From: Tranquillimonas alkanivorans
GTDB taxonomy: Bacteria; Pseudomonadota; Alphaproteobacteria; Rhodobacterales; Rhodobacteraceae
DNA length: 64,000 nt
NCBI RefSeq assembly: GCF_900115595.1
Contig: NZ_FOXA01000001.1
Location: 558,001-622,000 of the forward strand
Direction of reading: 5' to 3'
Part shown: piece after piece, positions 31,514 to 40,572 of the stretch
Position numbering within the stretch: the first letter of the stretch is position 1
Layout: the number at the start of each line of letters is the position of its first letter
Notes under the pieces: generated by a model
Databases searched by the model: none
What the model was told of the DNA's origin: nothing
What the model saw: only the letters and a program-made list of their open reading frames with translations
Translations under genes and position numbers: made by a program

Positions 31514-31738
31514 TCAGGCCGAGAAGATCATGGGCGTGATGATCCGCGCCTGGCTCCAGGCGCGGGCGATCGGCCCCTTGTCGGTCAGGCTGCCGCTCTT
31601 CAGCGCGCTCAGCCCCCAGGTCAGGACGGCGAGCGGAAGCGTCGCCAGGAAGATGATGCCGAAATAGACGCAGAACTCGGTACGCGGCGCTCTCGGGCCA
31701 CGCGCCGGGATCGCGGCCTCGCTGGTGAAGTCGCTCAT
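31514..31738 (-). CDS. pufQ: PufQ, bacteriochlorophyll-related assembly protein
   Basis: Small single-helix protein at the head of the puf operon, linked in Rhodobacter to bacteriochlorophyll synthesis or delivery. 74 aa: [20 protein letters not shown], a hydrophobic helix (residues about 22-45, [20 protein letters not shown]), and a basic C-terminus ending [11 protein letters not shown]. The ATG at 31738 overlaps the bchZ stop (ATGA). The longer frame upstream is a bchZ shadow. The gap to pufB is 119 bases. Confidence 0.9.
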   Translation of the reverse strand: MSDFTSEAAIPARGPRAPRTEFCVYFGIIFLATLPLAVLTWGLSALKSGSLTDKGPIARAWSQARIITPMIFSA

Positions 31739-33234
31739 GTCTCGCTCCCTCGGTGGTGATCGGGCCGCTCCTCCGGCACGGCGGAAATTTCCGGATGCAG
31801 CGCCTCGACCGTCTCGCGCACGACGCGCTCGGCCCCCTGCGCCAGCGCCGCGCGTTCGGCGGCGTCGCGCAGCGTCTTGGCTGCGGAAATCCGGGTCAGG
31901 ACGGGATGGCGCGACACGATCCGGTCGAGCGCCGCCTGCGCATCGCGATCCCACGGGAAGTCCCGGCGCAGCGTGGCCGGCGTCGCCTCGGCCGCGTCCA
32001 TCTCGGACCCCAGCGGCAGCACGTGAAACAGCGCGTCGAAAAGGCCATTGCACACCTCCTGCAACAGGTAGGTCGCGCCGGCATAGCCCATGAAGGGAGT
32101 GCCGGTGGCCCTCCGGATGGCGGCGCCGGGAAAACTCGCCGGGATGAAGGCGGGCTGCGGCCCGTGCCCGGCGCGGGTCTCGGCCAAGTACATCTTCTCG
32201 TTGACGCTGCCCATCACGATCAGCGGCCGCTCGCGCCCGATCAGCGAACGCACCTCTTCGTTGTTGGTCTTGCCACCCGCCACGCGCGGCACCGCGAAGG
32301 CACAGGGCAGGCCCAGATCGTCCTCGAGGAACAGCCGGATGCCCCGGGCATAGGTCTCGTTCGCGACGATCCCGAAGCTCGCCGTGGCAAAGAAGTCCTG
32401 CGTCACCGACCGCCACAGGTCCCAGACGGGCTTGAGCGTCGAGTGCTTCTCGCGCGTGATGAACGGCTCGGGGTCCAGCCCCAGCATCTCGCCCAGCTTG
32501 CGCAGGAACAGCGTCGTGGATTCCACGCCGATGGGCGCCTGCAGGTACGGCTTGCCCAGCGCCTCGGACAGGCCGCGCCCGAACTCGCGGTACATGCACA
32601 CGTTGACATCAGCGTTCACGAGGTTGCGCATCTCGGCCAGGTGCGCGCCCAGCGGCATCACCATGTTGACCTCGGCGCCGATCCCCTCGACCAGCCGCCT
32701 GATCTCGGTCAGGTCCGAGGGCATGTTGAACGTGCCGTACATCGGGCCCAGGATGTTGACCCGCGGCGCCGCACCCTCCTCGCGTTTCTTCTCGGGCGGC
32801 ATCCGGCCCTTGGTCATGCCGAACTCGGTGAACAGCCACGTCATCGCCCGGTCCGCGGCCTGCCACTGGTCCTCGTCGATGGTGCGCGGCAGGAAACGCT
32901 GGATGTTCGTGCCCTGTGGCGTGACGCCCCCGCCGATCATCTCGGCGATCGATCCGGTGACGACGACCGCCGGCAGCGCCGGGTCGAGCGTCTTCCACGC
33001 CCGCGTCATCGCCCCCTCGGTCCCGTCCCGGCCCAGCTCCTCCTCGCCGAGGCCGGTCACCACGATGGGCAGCTCGTGCGGTGGCAGCGCATCGGTGTAG
33101 TGAAGCACGCTCGTCACCGGCAGGTTCTCGCACCCCACCGGTCCGTCGATCACCACCTGGAGCCCCTTCACGGCGCAGAAGGCATAGATAGCGCCCCAGT
33201 AGCCGCCCGCGCGGTCGTGGTCCTGGATCAGCAT
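31735..33234 (-). CDS. bchZ: Chlorophyllide a reductase subunit Z
   Basis: NifK-like catalytic subunit of chlorophyllide a oxidoreductase (COR), reducing ring B to make the bacteriochlorin. 499 aa. N-terminus [20 protein letters not shown], then [20 protein letters not shown] with a cluster Cys, and [20 protein letters not shown]. Works with BchX and BchY. An 82-base gap separates it from bchY; the stop overlaps the pufQ start, so the bchCXYZ-puf genes form one superoperon. Confidence 0.96.
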   Translation of the reverse strand: MLIQDHDRAGGYWGAIYAFCAVKGLQVVIDGPVGCENLPVTSVLHYTDALPPHELPIVVTGLGEEELGRDGTEGAMTRAWKTLDPALPAVVVTGSIAEMIGGGVTPQGTNIQRFLPRTIDEDQWQAADRAMTWLFTEFGMTKGRMPPEKKREEGAAPRVNILGPMYGTFNMPSDLTEIRRLVEGIGAEVNMVMPLGAHLAEMRNLVNADVNVCMYREFGRGLSEALGKPYLQAPIGVESTTLFLRKLGEMLGLDPEPFITREKHSTLKPVWDLWRSVTQDFFATASFGIVANETYARGIRLFLEDDLGLPCAFAVPRVAGGKTNNEEVRSLIGRERPLIVMGSVNEKMYLAETRAGHGPQPAFIPASFPGAAIRRATGTPFMGYAGATYLLQEVCNGLFDALFHVLPLGSEMDAAEATPATLRRDFPWDRDAQAALDRIVSRHPVLTRISAAKTLRDAAERAALAQGAERVVRETVEALHPEISAVPEERPDHHRGSET

Positions 33235-33316
33235 GGCCGCCCCCCGCGCCGGCGGGCCGCAAATGTACTCGTTTGCCCCGGAATTGTACGGATTGACCGT
33301 TTTTCGCGGCGCTCCA

Positions 33317-34915
33317 TCAGATCATCTCCTGCGCCTTGCGCGCCCGCGCCTGCTTGTCGAGCTTCTTCTGATGCTGCCTGCGAAAGTCCGGCCTCAGGTT
33401 CGGTGCGCCTTCCCAAACGCCCGCCGTGTCACCCTCACCCACGCCGTCGAAGAACCCGCGCATCCGGGCCATCCGGTCTCGGTTGCCGATCGCCGCGTTG
33501 ACCACCTGCGCCAGCGATCCGGCCCCCGCCGGGCCCATCAGGGGCCGCGCCGAAATCAAATTCGTGAAATAAAGCGCCGGGAGCCCAAGCTCTTTCGCCC
33601 GCTGCACCACCGGAGTGGTGCCGACGGCCAGGTCCGGCCCCACCGCTTCCATCGCCGCCAGGTCGTCCTCGAGCGACGCGCGAAAGACGACCTGCGCCCC
33701 GTGCGCCTCCAGCCAGTCGCGGTCCCACTCAGACTCCGGCGTCCGCGGACAGGCGGTCCCCACATATGGCACCCGCGCCCCGCTTTCGATCAACAGCCGC
33801 GCCACCAGCAACTCCGAGCCCTCGTAGCCCGACAGCGTCACCGTCCCATCAACCCGCGCCGCACCCAGCGCCGCGCGCACCGCCGGGACGAAGGCGTTCT
33901 GAGCCGCCGCAATCCGCTCGGCCGGGACGCCGCAGGCCGTCCCGATCTCGGCCAGCCAGTGCGCGGCGCCGTCCGCACCCACCGGCGCGGAGCCGACGAC
34001 CGGCCGCCCGGCCGCCACGAGTTCGCGCTTGGCGGCGGTATAGAAGGGGTGCACCGCCCCCACCGCAGCGCAGTCCAAGGCCGCGTATAACTCCCGCCAC
34101 TCGCGGCACGGCACCACAGGCCCGGCGGCCAGCCCCATCGGGGCGAGCATCTGACCGATCACCACCGGGTCCGCCGGGAACATCTCGCCCAGCAGCGTCA
34201 CGGTCGGGCGGTCGGCGCGGCCCCGCGCCGGGCTCTGCACCGGCCCAGCCTCGGCCTCTTTCCGGGCATATGCCAGCATCGCCCCGGCCAGCACGTCCTT
34301 CGCCTCGGCATGGGTCGGCACGCCGAAGCCCGGCACGTCGATGCCGACGATGCGCACGCCGTTGATCTGGTCGGGCAACAGCCGCAACGGCACGCCCGAG
34401 GCGGTGGGCACGCAAAGGTTCGTCACCACCACAGCGTCATAGCGGTCCGGGTCCGCGAGGTCGTGCACCGCCTCGCGGATGTCCTCGAACAGCTTGCCGG
34501 TCACCAGCGTTTCCGAACTGAACGGCACGTACCCGACCGACCGCCGCGCACCATAGAAATGGGACACGAAGCTCAGGCCATAGACGCAGCAGGCCGACCC
34601 CGACAACACGGTGGCCACCCGCCGCATCCTCAGCCCGACGCGCAGGCTGCCGAATGCCGGGCACATCGATTGCGGCTTGTCGTGCGGACCCTGTGGATAA
34701 TCCTGTGCATAGCGGTCCAGCACCTCGGACTGCCCCGCCGCCCGCGCCGCCGCCTGCATTTCGGCCGCGCCGGCATGGCATCCCTGTTCGTCCTGCGGGG
34801 CATCGGCCACGGGCCGGCCTGCATCTTCGGTCCTGGAAATATCCTCGGGGGGGCTCGGCGCAGCCGAGCGGGGGGCAGACAGCCCCCCTGCCCCGGGTCC
34901 GTCACGCCTCGTCAT
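33317..34915 (-). CDS. bchY: Chlorophyllide a reductase subunit Y, with probable repeat-encoded N-terminus
   Basis: NifD-like catalytic subunit of COR. 532 aa as annotated, about 35 longer than usual. Family sequence begins at [20 protein letters not shown] and continues through [20 protein letters not shown] and [20 protein letters not shown] with the cluster cysteines. The ATG at 34915 lies inside the end of bchX, with GAGGTGAT at ideal distance. The 35 extra residues ([20 protein letters not shown] and flanks) are encoded by a structured repeat. The alternative GTG at 34810 gives 497 aa but has only a weak ribosome site. I prefer the ATG; N-terminal sequencing would settle it. Confidence 0.93.
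   Translation of the reverse strand: MTRRDGPGAGGLSAPRSAAPSPPEDISRTEDAGRPVADAPQDEQGCHAGAAEMQAAARAAGQSEVLDRYAQDYPQGPHDKPQSMCPAFGSLRVGLRMRRVATVLSGSACCVYGLSFVSHFYGARRSVGYVPFSSETLVTGKLFEDIREAVHDLADPDRYDAVVVTNLCVPTASGVPLRLLPDQINGVRIVGIDVPGFGVPTHAEAKDVLAGAMLAYARKEAEAGPVQSPARGRADRPTVTLLGEMFPADPVVIGQMLAPMGLAAGPVVPCREWRELYAALDCAAVGAVHPFYTAAKRELVAAGRPVVGSAPVGADGAAHWLAEIGTACGVPAERIAAAQNAFVPAVRAALGAARVDGTVTLSGYEGSELLVARLLIESGARVPYVGTACPRTPESEWDRDWLEAHGAQVVFRASLEDDLAAMEAVGPDLAVGTTPVVQRAKELGLPALYFTNLISARPLMGPAGAGSLAQVVNAAIGNRDRMARMRGFFDGVGEGDTAGVWEGAPNLRPDFRRQHQKKLDKQARARKAQEMI
34822..34888 (+). repeat. Structured element, copy 4, at the bchX-bchY junction
   Basis: Plus strand: core CATCTTCGGTCCTGGAAATA, G run, hairpin 1 at 34853-34869 (GCTCGGC, loop GCA, GCCGAGC), hairpin 2 at 34870-34888 (GGGGGGC, loop AGACA, GCCCCCC). 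Same plan and loop as copy 2 with a different stem 1 sequence. It lies just after the bchX stop and is open in the bchY frame. Confidence 0.85.
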
Positions 34916-35903
34916 ATATCACCTCGAGCGAGGGCTTGGGCAAGCCGTACGTTCCGCGCATGTCGGCGTCGGTCGCGGGCTCCAGCACCACGTTTCCGCC
35001 GGTCTCGTCATTGTCGAACAGGCCCAGCAGACCGTCCTGGTCCAACGGCGCCGGACGAACCGGCGGCGCGCCCGCTACGGCCTCGGCCAGACCGGCGAAC
35101 AGGTCGCCCCAGCGCGAGGCGGACGAGCCGACGATCTGGTAGTTCGCGGATTTCTTCCGCAGGTCGTCGTCCTGCGGGATCGCGGCCAGCACCGGCACGT
35201 CGACCGCCCGCGCGAAGGCCTGCGCCTCGCCCGAGCCGTCGTCCTTGTTCACCACCAGCCCGGCCACGCCTACATTGCCGCCGAGCTTGCGGAAGTACTC
35301 GACCGCCGAGCAGACGTTGTTGGCGACATAGAGGCTTTGCAGATCGTTCGAGGCAACCAAAATCACCTTCTGCGCCATGTCCCGCGCGATTGGCAGACCG
35401 AAGCCGCCGCAGACCACGTCGCCCAGAAAATCCAGCAGGACATAGTCGAAGTCCCAGTCGTGGAAGCCCAGCTTCTCGAGCAACTCGAAGCCGTGGATGA
35501 TCCCGCGCCCGCCGCAGCCGCGTCCGACCTCGGGTCCGCCCAGCTCCATGGCGAAGACGCCCCCGCGCTTGAAGCAGACATCGCCGATCTTCACCTCTTC
35601 GCCCGCGAGCTTCTTCTTGGTCGAGGTCTCGATGATCGTCGGGCAGGCCTTGCCGCCGAACAGTAAGGACGTGGTGTCGGATTTGGGGTCGCAGCCGATC
35701 AGCAGCACACGCTTGCCCTGCTCGGCCATCATGTGGCTGAGGTTGGCGAGCGTGAAGGACTTTCCGATTCCGCCCTTGCCGTAGATCGCGATGATCTGGG
35801 TTCTCTTCGCGGGTGCGGTCGCCTGGATGTCGGCGAGGTCCTCGTGCGCCTCCTCCCGAAGGCGGGCGTCGAAGTCCTTGAGGTTCGGAACGTCGAGCGT
35901 CAT
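34902..35903 (-). CDS. bchX: Chlorophyllide a reductase iron protein
   Basis: NifH-like ATPase that donates electrons to BchYZ. 333 aa, longer than BchL because of an N-terminal extension ([20 protein letters not shown]). P-loop [20 protein letters not shown]; cluster cysteines in [12 protein letters not shown] and [10 protein letters not shown]. The ATG overlaps the bchC stop (ATGA). The end, LEVIYDEA, contains the ribosome-binding sequence used by the bchY ATG. Confidence 0.96.
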   Translation of the reverse strand: MTLDVPNLKDFDARLREEAHEDLADIQATAPAKRTQIIAIYGKGGIGKSFTLANLSHMMAEQGKRVLLIGCDPKSDTTSLLFGGKACPTIIETSTKKKLAGEEVKIGDVCFKRGGVFAMELGGPEVGRGCGGRGIIHGFELLEKLGFHDWDFDYVLLDFLGDVVCGGFGLPIARDMAQKVILVASNDLQSLYVANNVCSAVEYFRKLGGNVGVAGLVVNKDDGSGEAQAFARAVDVPVLAAIPQDDDLRKKSANYQIVGSSASRWGDLFAGLAEAVAGAPPVRPAPLDQDGLLGLFDNDETGGNVVLEPATDADMRGTYGLPKPSLEVIYDEA

Positions 35904-36835
35904 GCGTGACCTTTCCAGTCGAGGATCATTTTCAAGCAGTCCGGGTCGGTGAAGGCGGTGCGATAGGCCTCTTCCGCCTGACCCGCCGGCCGGCGGTGCG
36001 AGACGAGCCCGGCGAGCGACAGCGCGCCGCGTTCAACCAAGTCGCGCACCGCGCGCAGGTCCTCGGGCGCCCATTCCGCCGCCACGCGCAGGCGCGCCTC
36101 TTTCAGGAAAGCCGTCGGGAAGGCGAAGCTGATGGCCTGTGGGTAAAATCCGGACAGCACCACCTCGCCGCCGCGCGCGATGCGCCCGATAAGCGTGTCG
36201 AGCAGCCCGGCATCGCCAGAGGCGTCGCAGATCGCCGCATAGTCGCGGCGTGCGTCGTCCTCGGGCGCGATGACAGGGTACGCGCCGCCGCCCGTGCGGC
36301 GCACCGCGTTCGTCTCCCACACCGTCGGCGGTGGAGCGCCCTTGGCCACGGTCAGGCGGGCGAGCAGCCGGCCCAGCGTGCCGTGTCCGACGATCAACTC
36401 CGGAAGAGCGTGACCCGCGATGGCATGGTGCGCCGTCGCGGCGAGGGCCAGCAACGCGCCCCGTTCGCCGTGGCCAGAGTCGATCTTCGTCACTCGGCCA
36501 CCGGCGGTGAGAAGGCGGGAGGCCGCGCCGCCGAACAGGCCGCGCGCGCCGTCGTAGCAATCGGCGCCGGGCACGAAGACGTGGTCGCCTGGCCTCAGGC
36601 CGCTTTCGCGCCCGGCCTCGACCACCTCGCCGACGGTTTCGTATCCGGGCACCAGCGGGTAGCCCATGCCTGGGAAGGGCGGCATCGTGCCGGACCAGAA
36701 CAGCCGCTCCGTTCCGCTTGAGATGCCGGAATACGCCGTCTCGACCACGACATCTTCAGCGCCCGGCGGCGTCAGGCGCAACGCGTCGAGCGCCAGGTCC
36801 GACGGAGCCTTCAGGATGATCGCGGTGGTCTGCAC
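35900..36835 (-). CDS. bchC: 3-hydroxyethyl bacteriochlorophyllide a dehydrogenase
   Basis: Zinc-less MDR-type dehydrogenase that oxidises the C3 hydroxyethyl group to acetyl, completing bacteriochlorophyllide a. 311 aa from a GTG start ([20 protein letters not shown]). Recognisable: [33 protein letters not shown], and [20 protein letters not shown] for the Rossmann portion. First gene of the bchCXYZ-puf superoperon; the 110 bases upstream, before crtF, hold PpsR-type sites. Confidence 0.95.
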   Translation of the reverse strand: MQTTAIILKAPSDLALDALRLTPPGAEDVVVETAYSGISSGTERLFWSGTMPPFPGMGYPLVPGYETVGEVVEAGRESGLRPGDHVFVPGADCYDGARGLFGGAASRLLTAGGRVTKIDSGHGERGALLALAATAHHAIAGHALPELIVGHGTLGRLLARLTVAKGAPPPTVWETNAVRRTGGGAYPVIAPEDDARRDYAAICDASGDAGLLDTLIGRIARGGEVVLSGFYPQAISFAFPTAFLKEARLRVAAEWAPEDLRAVRDLVERGALSLAGLVSHRRPAGQAEEAYRTAFTDPDCLKMILDWKGHA

Positions 36836-36892
36836 GTGCGGCTCCCTTCATCGGGACGCGCGGGCCGCCGGATCGGCCATGCCGCGCTGATA

Positions 36893-36910
36893 TGTCAGAT
36901 TAACCTGACA
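36893..36910. promoter_or_regulatory. PpsR-type operator upstream of bchC
   Basis: TGTCAGATTAACCTGACA, a TGTCAG/CTGACA palindrome with TGT-N12-ACA spacing, 58 bases upstream of the bchC start. Equivalent in place to the CrtJ/PpsR sites of the Rhodobacter bchC promoter. Confidence 0.8.
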
Positions 36911-36918
36911 CGTTTATA

Positions 36919-36936
36919 TGTCAACTTTAATGAACT
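36919..36936. promoter_or_regulatory. Second, imperfect PpsR-type site upstream of bchC
   Basis: TGTCAACTTTAATGAACT: good left half-site, right end ACT not ACA. Centre 26 bases from the first site, a spacing suited to cooperative binding. Confidence 0.45.
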
Positions 36937-36945
36937 GTGGATGTG

Positions 36946-38073
36946 TCAGGCGCGCGTTGCAGTGACAACGCGGGTGACGAATGGCCGCCGTGCCCTGGGG
37001 CAGCGGATGGAGGAGAAACCGGCCTCCGACAGGTGCGTCGCGATTTCGTCAGCCGAACGCGTGCGCCCGGTTCGCATGGCGAGCGTGTAAAGGGCGAAAT
37101 AGACGTCGGTCGCCCGTTCAGGCCACGCTCCGCCGGACATCGGCTCGGACACGATCACCTGTCCGCCCGGCGGCAGGGCGTCGTGCACGCGGCGTAACAG
37201 GGCCGCCACCGTCCGGTCGTCGTGGTCGTACAGCACCCGGCCCAGGCTGATGGCATCTGCCCCTTCCGGCAGCGGGTTCGACCGGAAATCGCCGGCCACA
37301 ATGTCTACTTCACCTGACACATCCGATTCGCCCCCGCGTGCGGCCTCGAGCACCTGCGGCAGATCGAAGAGCGTCAGGCGCATGCCCGGGTGACGGCGCG
37401 CCACCTCGCGCAGGAAGGCACCGGTCCCGCCGCCCACGTCCATCAGGTGCCGGACGCGGCGAAGGGACACGGCATCCAGCGTGTCCTCCGCCACCATGCG
37501 CTGGCTCTCGGCCATCAGGGTCGAGTATCGGGCGGCGTCTTCGGCCTCCATCTGCCCGGACAGCACGTATGGCCAGACCTGTGCCAGCTCGGTCTCACTC
37601 TCTCCGCGAAACAGGGCCACGGGATCGGACAGATCGCGATACAGCACGTCGTGGTGGCGGATCATCGCTTCCAGTCCCGGCACCCCGACCAGCGCCGCGC
37701 CACGGCGGGACGTCCGATAGCCGCGGCGCGTCCGCTCGAGCAGCCCCAGCGCCGCCCCTGCCTGCAACAGCACCCGGCACCGCTCGGGCGGAAGGTTCAG
37801 GCGTGGTGCTAATGCCCCCGGCGTCGCCGTCTCCTCCATGAGCAGGTGCAGCACCCGCAGTTCCACGAGCGCGGCGAGGACCTGTGACTGTACGAAGCCG
37901 CTGACGATGGCGAACAGCGCCTCCCCCTCGCGCCGTGCGAGGTGGCGGACCACCGGAAGCCGGCCGAGGCGTGACAGGACTGACGGAGAGGACAGGAGCC
38001 GGTTGCGCCATCCCACGAACGACCGACGTGGTCTTCTTCCGCCCTGCCGCCAGTCGCGGGCGCGGGCAGTCAT
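36946..38073 (-). CDS. crtF: Demethylspheroidene O-methyltransferase (CrtF)
   Basis: SAM-dependent O-methyltransferase acting on the C1-hydroxyl of spheroidene-pathway carotenoids. 375 aa: N-terminal dimerisation region (FVGWRNRLLSSPSVLSRLGR onward), then a Rossmann domain with HLMDVGGGTGAFLREVARRH and LTLFDLPQVLEAA, and catalytic-region GRVLYDHDDRTVAALLRRVH. Its start overlaps the crtE stop. It is followed by the bchC promoter region, so crtEF can read into bchC, the classical superoperon arrangement. Confidence 0.93.
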   Translation of the reverse strand: MTARARDWRQGGRRPRRSFVGWRNRLLSSPSVLSRLGRLPVVRHLARREGEALFAIVSGFVQSQVLAALVELRVLHLLMEETATPGALAPRLNLPPERCRVLLQAGAALGLLERTRRGYRTSRRGAALVGVPGLEAMIRHHDVLYRDLSDPVALFRGESETELAQVWPYVLSGQMEAEDAARYSTLMAESQRMVAEDTLDAVSLRRVRHLMDVGGGTGAFLREVARRHPGMRLTLFDLPQVLEAARGGESDVSGEVDIVAGDFRSNPLPEGADAISLGRVLYDHDDRTVAALLRRVHDALPPGGQVIVSEPMSGGAWPERATDVYFALYTLAMRTGRTRSADEIATHLSEAGFSSIRCPRARRPFVTRVVTATRA

Positions 38074-38951
38074 TCGCCCGGCACCGCCCAGCGCCCTTGC
38101 GCCGCGGATGGCACCAGCCGGTCGGCATAGGCGCGCACCATTCCGGCAAGCCGCGCTTCCCCGGGACAGGACGGGATGGAAGCAATCGCACCGGACAGGA
38201 TGTCGTCGAGCCGCCGCAGGGCACCCTGCACACCCAGTTCCGACACCGCGCTTGGGCGGCCCAGTCGGTCATCCTGTCCGACCGGCTTGCCCAGCATGTC
38301 TGCGTCGCAGAGCGTGTCGCGCAGGTCGTCGGCGACCTGAAATGCCTCGCCGATCAGCGCCCCCAGATCCTCCCACGCCTGGGGCTCCTGCCCGGCGGCG
38401 GCCGCGCCCATCTGAGTGGCGGCGACGAACAGCGCGCCGGTCTTGGCACGGTGATAGGCGGCGAGGTCGATGTCGCGCTCGCTCTCCCACCCCTGCCCCG
38501 CGCAGATGCCGAAGGGCATCCCGGTGTTGCGCGACAGAAGCGTGACGAGCGTCGCCGACCGATCCGGCGCCTCGGCCGCGGCGCGGGCGAGCGTGCCGAA
38601 GGCTGCGACGATCAGGCTGTCGCCTGTCAGTACCGCCAGCGGCTCGGAATACGCGGCATGGACCGACGGCCTGCCGCGCCGGGTGCCGGCGTCGTCGAAG
38701 CATGGTAGATCATCATGCACGAGGCTCGCGCAGTGGATCAACTCGAGCGCGGCTGCGGCGGCGTCGGCCAACGCGGGGCGGTCGTCGCCGCAGGCCGCGG
38801 CGACCGAGAGGCAGATGGTGGGGCGGATGCGGGCGCCCCCGGGAACGACCGCGTGCCGCATGGCGTGGGCGAGGCGCGGCGGCGCGGGGGGCGCGCAGGC
38901 GGCAGAGAGCGCAGCGTCCAGGGCCGACTCGAGGCGGGCGTGAAGGCTCAT
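38070..38951 (-). CDS. crtE: Geranylgeranyl diphosphate synthase
   Basis: Trans-prenyl diphosphate synthase making GGPP for carotenoids and for the BChl tail. 293 aa. First Asp-rich motif in CASLVHDDLPCFDDAGTRRG, second in GEAFQVADDLRDTLCD; Lys/Arg-rich substrate sites GARIRPTICL. Divergent from crtD over a 73-base spacer with a PpsR-type palindrome, and translationally coupled to crtF. Confidence 0.95.
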   Translation of the reverse strand: MSLHARLESALDAALSAACAPPAPPRLAHAMRHAVVPGGARIRPTICLSVAAACGDDRPALADAAAAALELIHCASLVHDDLPCFDDAGTRRGRPSVHAAYSEPLAVLTGDSLIVAAFGTLARAAAEAPDRSATLVTLLSRNTGMPFGICAGQGWESERDIDLAAYHRAKTGALFVAATQMGAAAAGQEPQAWEDLGALIGEAFQVADDLRDTLCDADMLGKPVGQDDRLGRPSAVSELGVQGALRRLDDILSGAIASIPSCPGEARLAGMVRAYADRLVPSAAQGRWAVPGE

Positions 38952-38977
38952 CGCGCTCTCCTATTTACAGCACATAT

Positions 38978-38995
38978 TGTAAATCATACTGGACA
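38978..38995. promoter_or_regulatory. PpsR-type operator between crtE and crtD
   Basis: TGTAAATCATACTGGACA fits TGT-N12-ACA; its left half-site also forms the inverted repeat TTTACA / TGTAAA with the sequence just before it. Central in the crtE/crtD divergent spacer, so one site could repress both directions. Confidence 0.65.
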
Positions 38996-39024
38996 GTGAG
39001 CCTGTGCGAGTCAACTATCGCCGC

Positions 39025-40572
39025 ATGTCCCGTTCGCGCCCCCACATCGTCGTCATCGGCGCCGGCATCGGCGGGCTCGCCGCCGCCGCGCGGCTCGCCC
39101 ATGCGGGGCTGCGCGTGACGGTTCTGGAACGGCAGGACGCACCGGGCGGCAAGATGCGCACGCTGCCCACGGCGGCCGGCGCTGCGGACGCGGGACCAAC
39201 CGTCCTGACCCTGCGCGGCGTGTTCGACGGCCTTTTCCGGGACCTAGGGCTAAGGCTGGATGACCATGTGACCTTGCGCCCCGAGCCGGTGCTGGCCCGC
39301 CACTGGTGGCCGGACGGTACAACGCTCGACCTGTTCGCGGATGCCGAGGCGAGCGCTGCCGCCATCCGCGCCTTCGCCGGAGAACGGGCGGAAGCACAGT
39401 TCCGGCGCTTCACGACCGAGACCCGCCGGCTGTTCGAGGCGTTCGAGCGCCCGATGATGCACAACGCCGCACCGAAGCAGAGCGCGCTGGCCCTGCGGGT
39501 GATGCGCGCGCCGAGCCTGATGGCCGCGATGGCGCCGCACCGGAGCCTCGCCTCGCACCTCGCGCGCCGGTTCGACGACCCGCGCCTGCGGCAGCTCTTC
39601 GCTCGCTACGCCACCTATGTCGGCGGTTCGCCCTACGAGGCGCCGGCGCTCCTGTCGCTGATCGGGCACGCCGAGGCGGCGGGCGTCTGGCGGGTCGGGG
39701 GCGGGATGCATGCGCTGGCGCAAGCCGTCGCACACGCGGCTCAGACACTGGGCGCCGACGTCCGGTACGGTGCGCCGGTGCGGCGGATCGAAGTGCAGGA
39801 CGGCAACGTTGCGGCGGTTCACACCGGCGACGAGCGCCTGCCCTGCACCCACCTCGTCTTCAACGGCGATCCGCGCGCGCTGGTCGAGGGAATGCTCGGC
39901 GAGGCCGTGCGCCCCGCCGTGCCCCGCCAGCAGGTGGAGCCGCGCAGCCTTTCGGCGCACGTCTGGACCTTCGCGGCCCGGCCCCACGGGCGCGAGCTGT
40001 CCCACCACAACGTGCTGTTCGGGGCAGACCCGCGCAGCGAGTTCGACCCGATCGCGCGCGGCCGGATGCCCGAGGACCCGGCGATCTATGTCTGCGCACA
40101 GGATCGCGGGGCGGGGCTGACGCCGCCCGCCCCCGAACGGTTCGAGATAATCGTGAACGCGCCGCCGCTGCCGCACGCGACGCAAGAGGAGTTCCCGAAA
40201 TGTCTGATACGCACGTTCCGGGCGCTGGCGGCGCGCGGCCTGACCTTCACGCCCGAGCCGGGACGCGCGGCGCTGACGCGGCCCGAGGACTTCGACGCTC
40301 TGTTCCCGGCGAGCCACGGATCGCTCTACGGCCGGAGCCCGCACGGGCTGACGGCGGGCCTGAATCGGCCCACGGCGCGGACGCGGGTTCCGGGCCTATA
40401 CCTCGCGGGGGGCGGAGCGCACCCGGGAGCGGGGGTGCCGATGGCGGCACTCTCAGGGCGGCACGCGGCCGAGGCGATACTGACGGACCATGCTTCCACC
40501 TCGACGTTCCGCCGGGGGGCTACGCCTGGTGGTACTGCGACGGGATCAGCGACGACGGCAGCCGAGGCCTGA
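39025..40572 (+). CDS. crtD: 1-hydroxycarotenoid 3,4-desaturase (CrtD)
   Basis: FAD-dependent desaturase introducing the C3,4 double bond in neurosporene derivatives. 515 aa from the ATG at 39025 (MSRSRPHIVVIGAGIGGLAA); a GTG at 39004 is an alternative. The dinucleotide-binding fold is at the N-terminus with LERQDAPGGKMRTL, and the C-terminal FAD motif is GLYLAGGGAHPGAGVPMAAL. The last 25-30 codons overlap the conserved start of crtC in another frame, which explains the low-complexity tail (STSTFRRGATPGGTATGSAT). Confidence 0.93.
   Translation: MSRSRPHIVVIGAGIGGLAAAARLAHAGLRVTVLERQDAPGGKMRTLPTAAGAADAGPTVLTLRGVFDGLFRDLGLRLDDHVTLRPEPVLARHWWPDGTTLDLFADAEASAAAIRAFAGERAEAQFRRFTTETRRLFEAFERPMMHNAAPKQSALALRVMRAPSLMAAMAPHRSLASHLARRFDDPRLRQLFARYATYVGGSPYEAPALLSLIGHAEAAGVWRVGGGMHALAQAVAHAAQTLGADVRYGAPVRRIEVQDGNVAAVHTGDERLPCTHLVFNGDPRALVEGMLGEAVRPAVPRQQVEPRSLSAHVWTFAARPHGRELSHHNVLFGADPRSEFDPIARGRMPEDPAIYVCAQDRGAGLTPPAPERFEIIVNAPPLPHATQEEFPKCLIRTFRALAARGLTFTPEPGRAALTRPEDFDALFPASHGSLYGRSPHGLTAGLNRPTARTRVPGLYLAGGGAHPGAGVPMAALSGRHAAEAILTDHASTSTFRRGATPGGTATGSATTAAEA

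Noticed and set aside
39004-39024. GTG start for crtD at 39004
   Set aside because: Possible, but the ATG at 39025 begins at the usual distance before the FAD motif; neither has a strong ribosome site.
39306-40493. crtC frame fused to a long upstream region overlapping crtD
   Set aside because: The upstream part is an out-of-frame read of crtD with no conserved sequence; only the part from 40494 matches CrtC.
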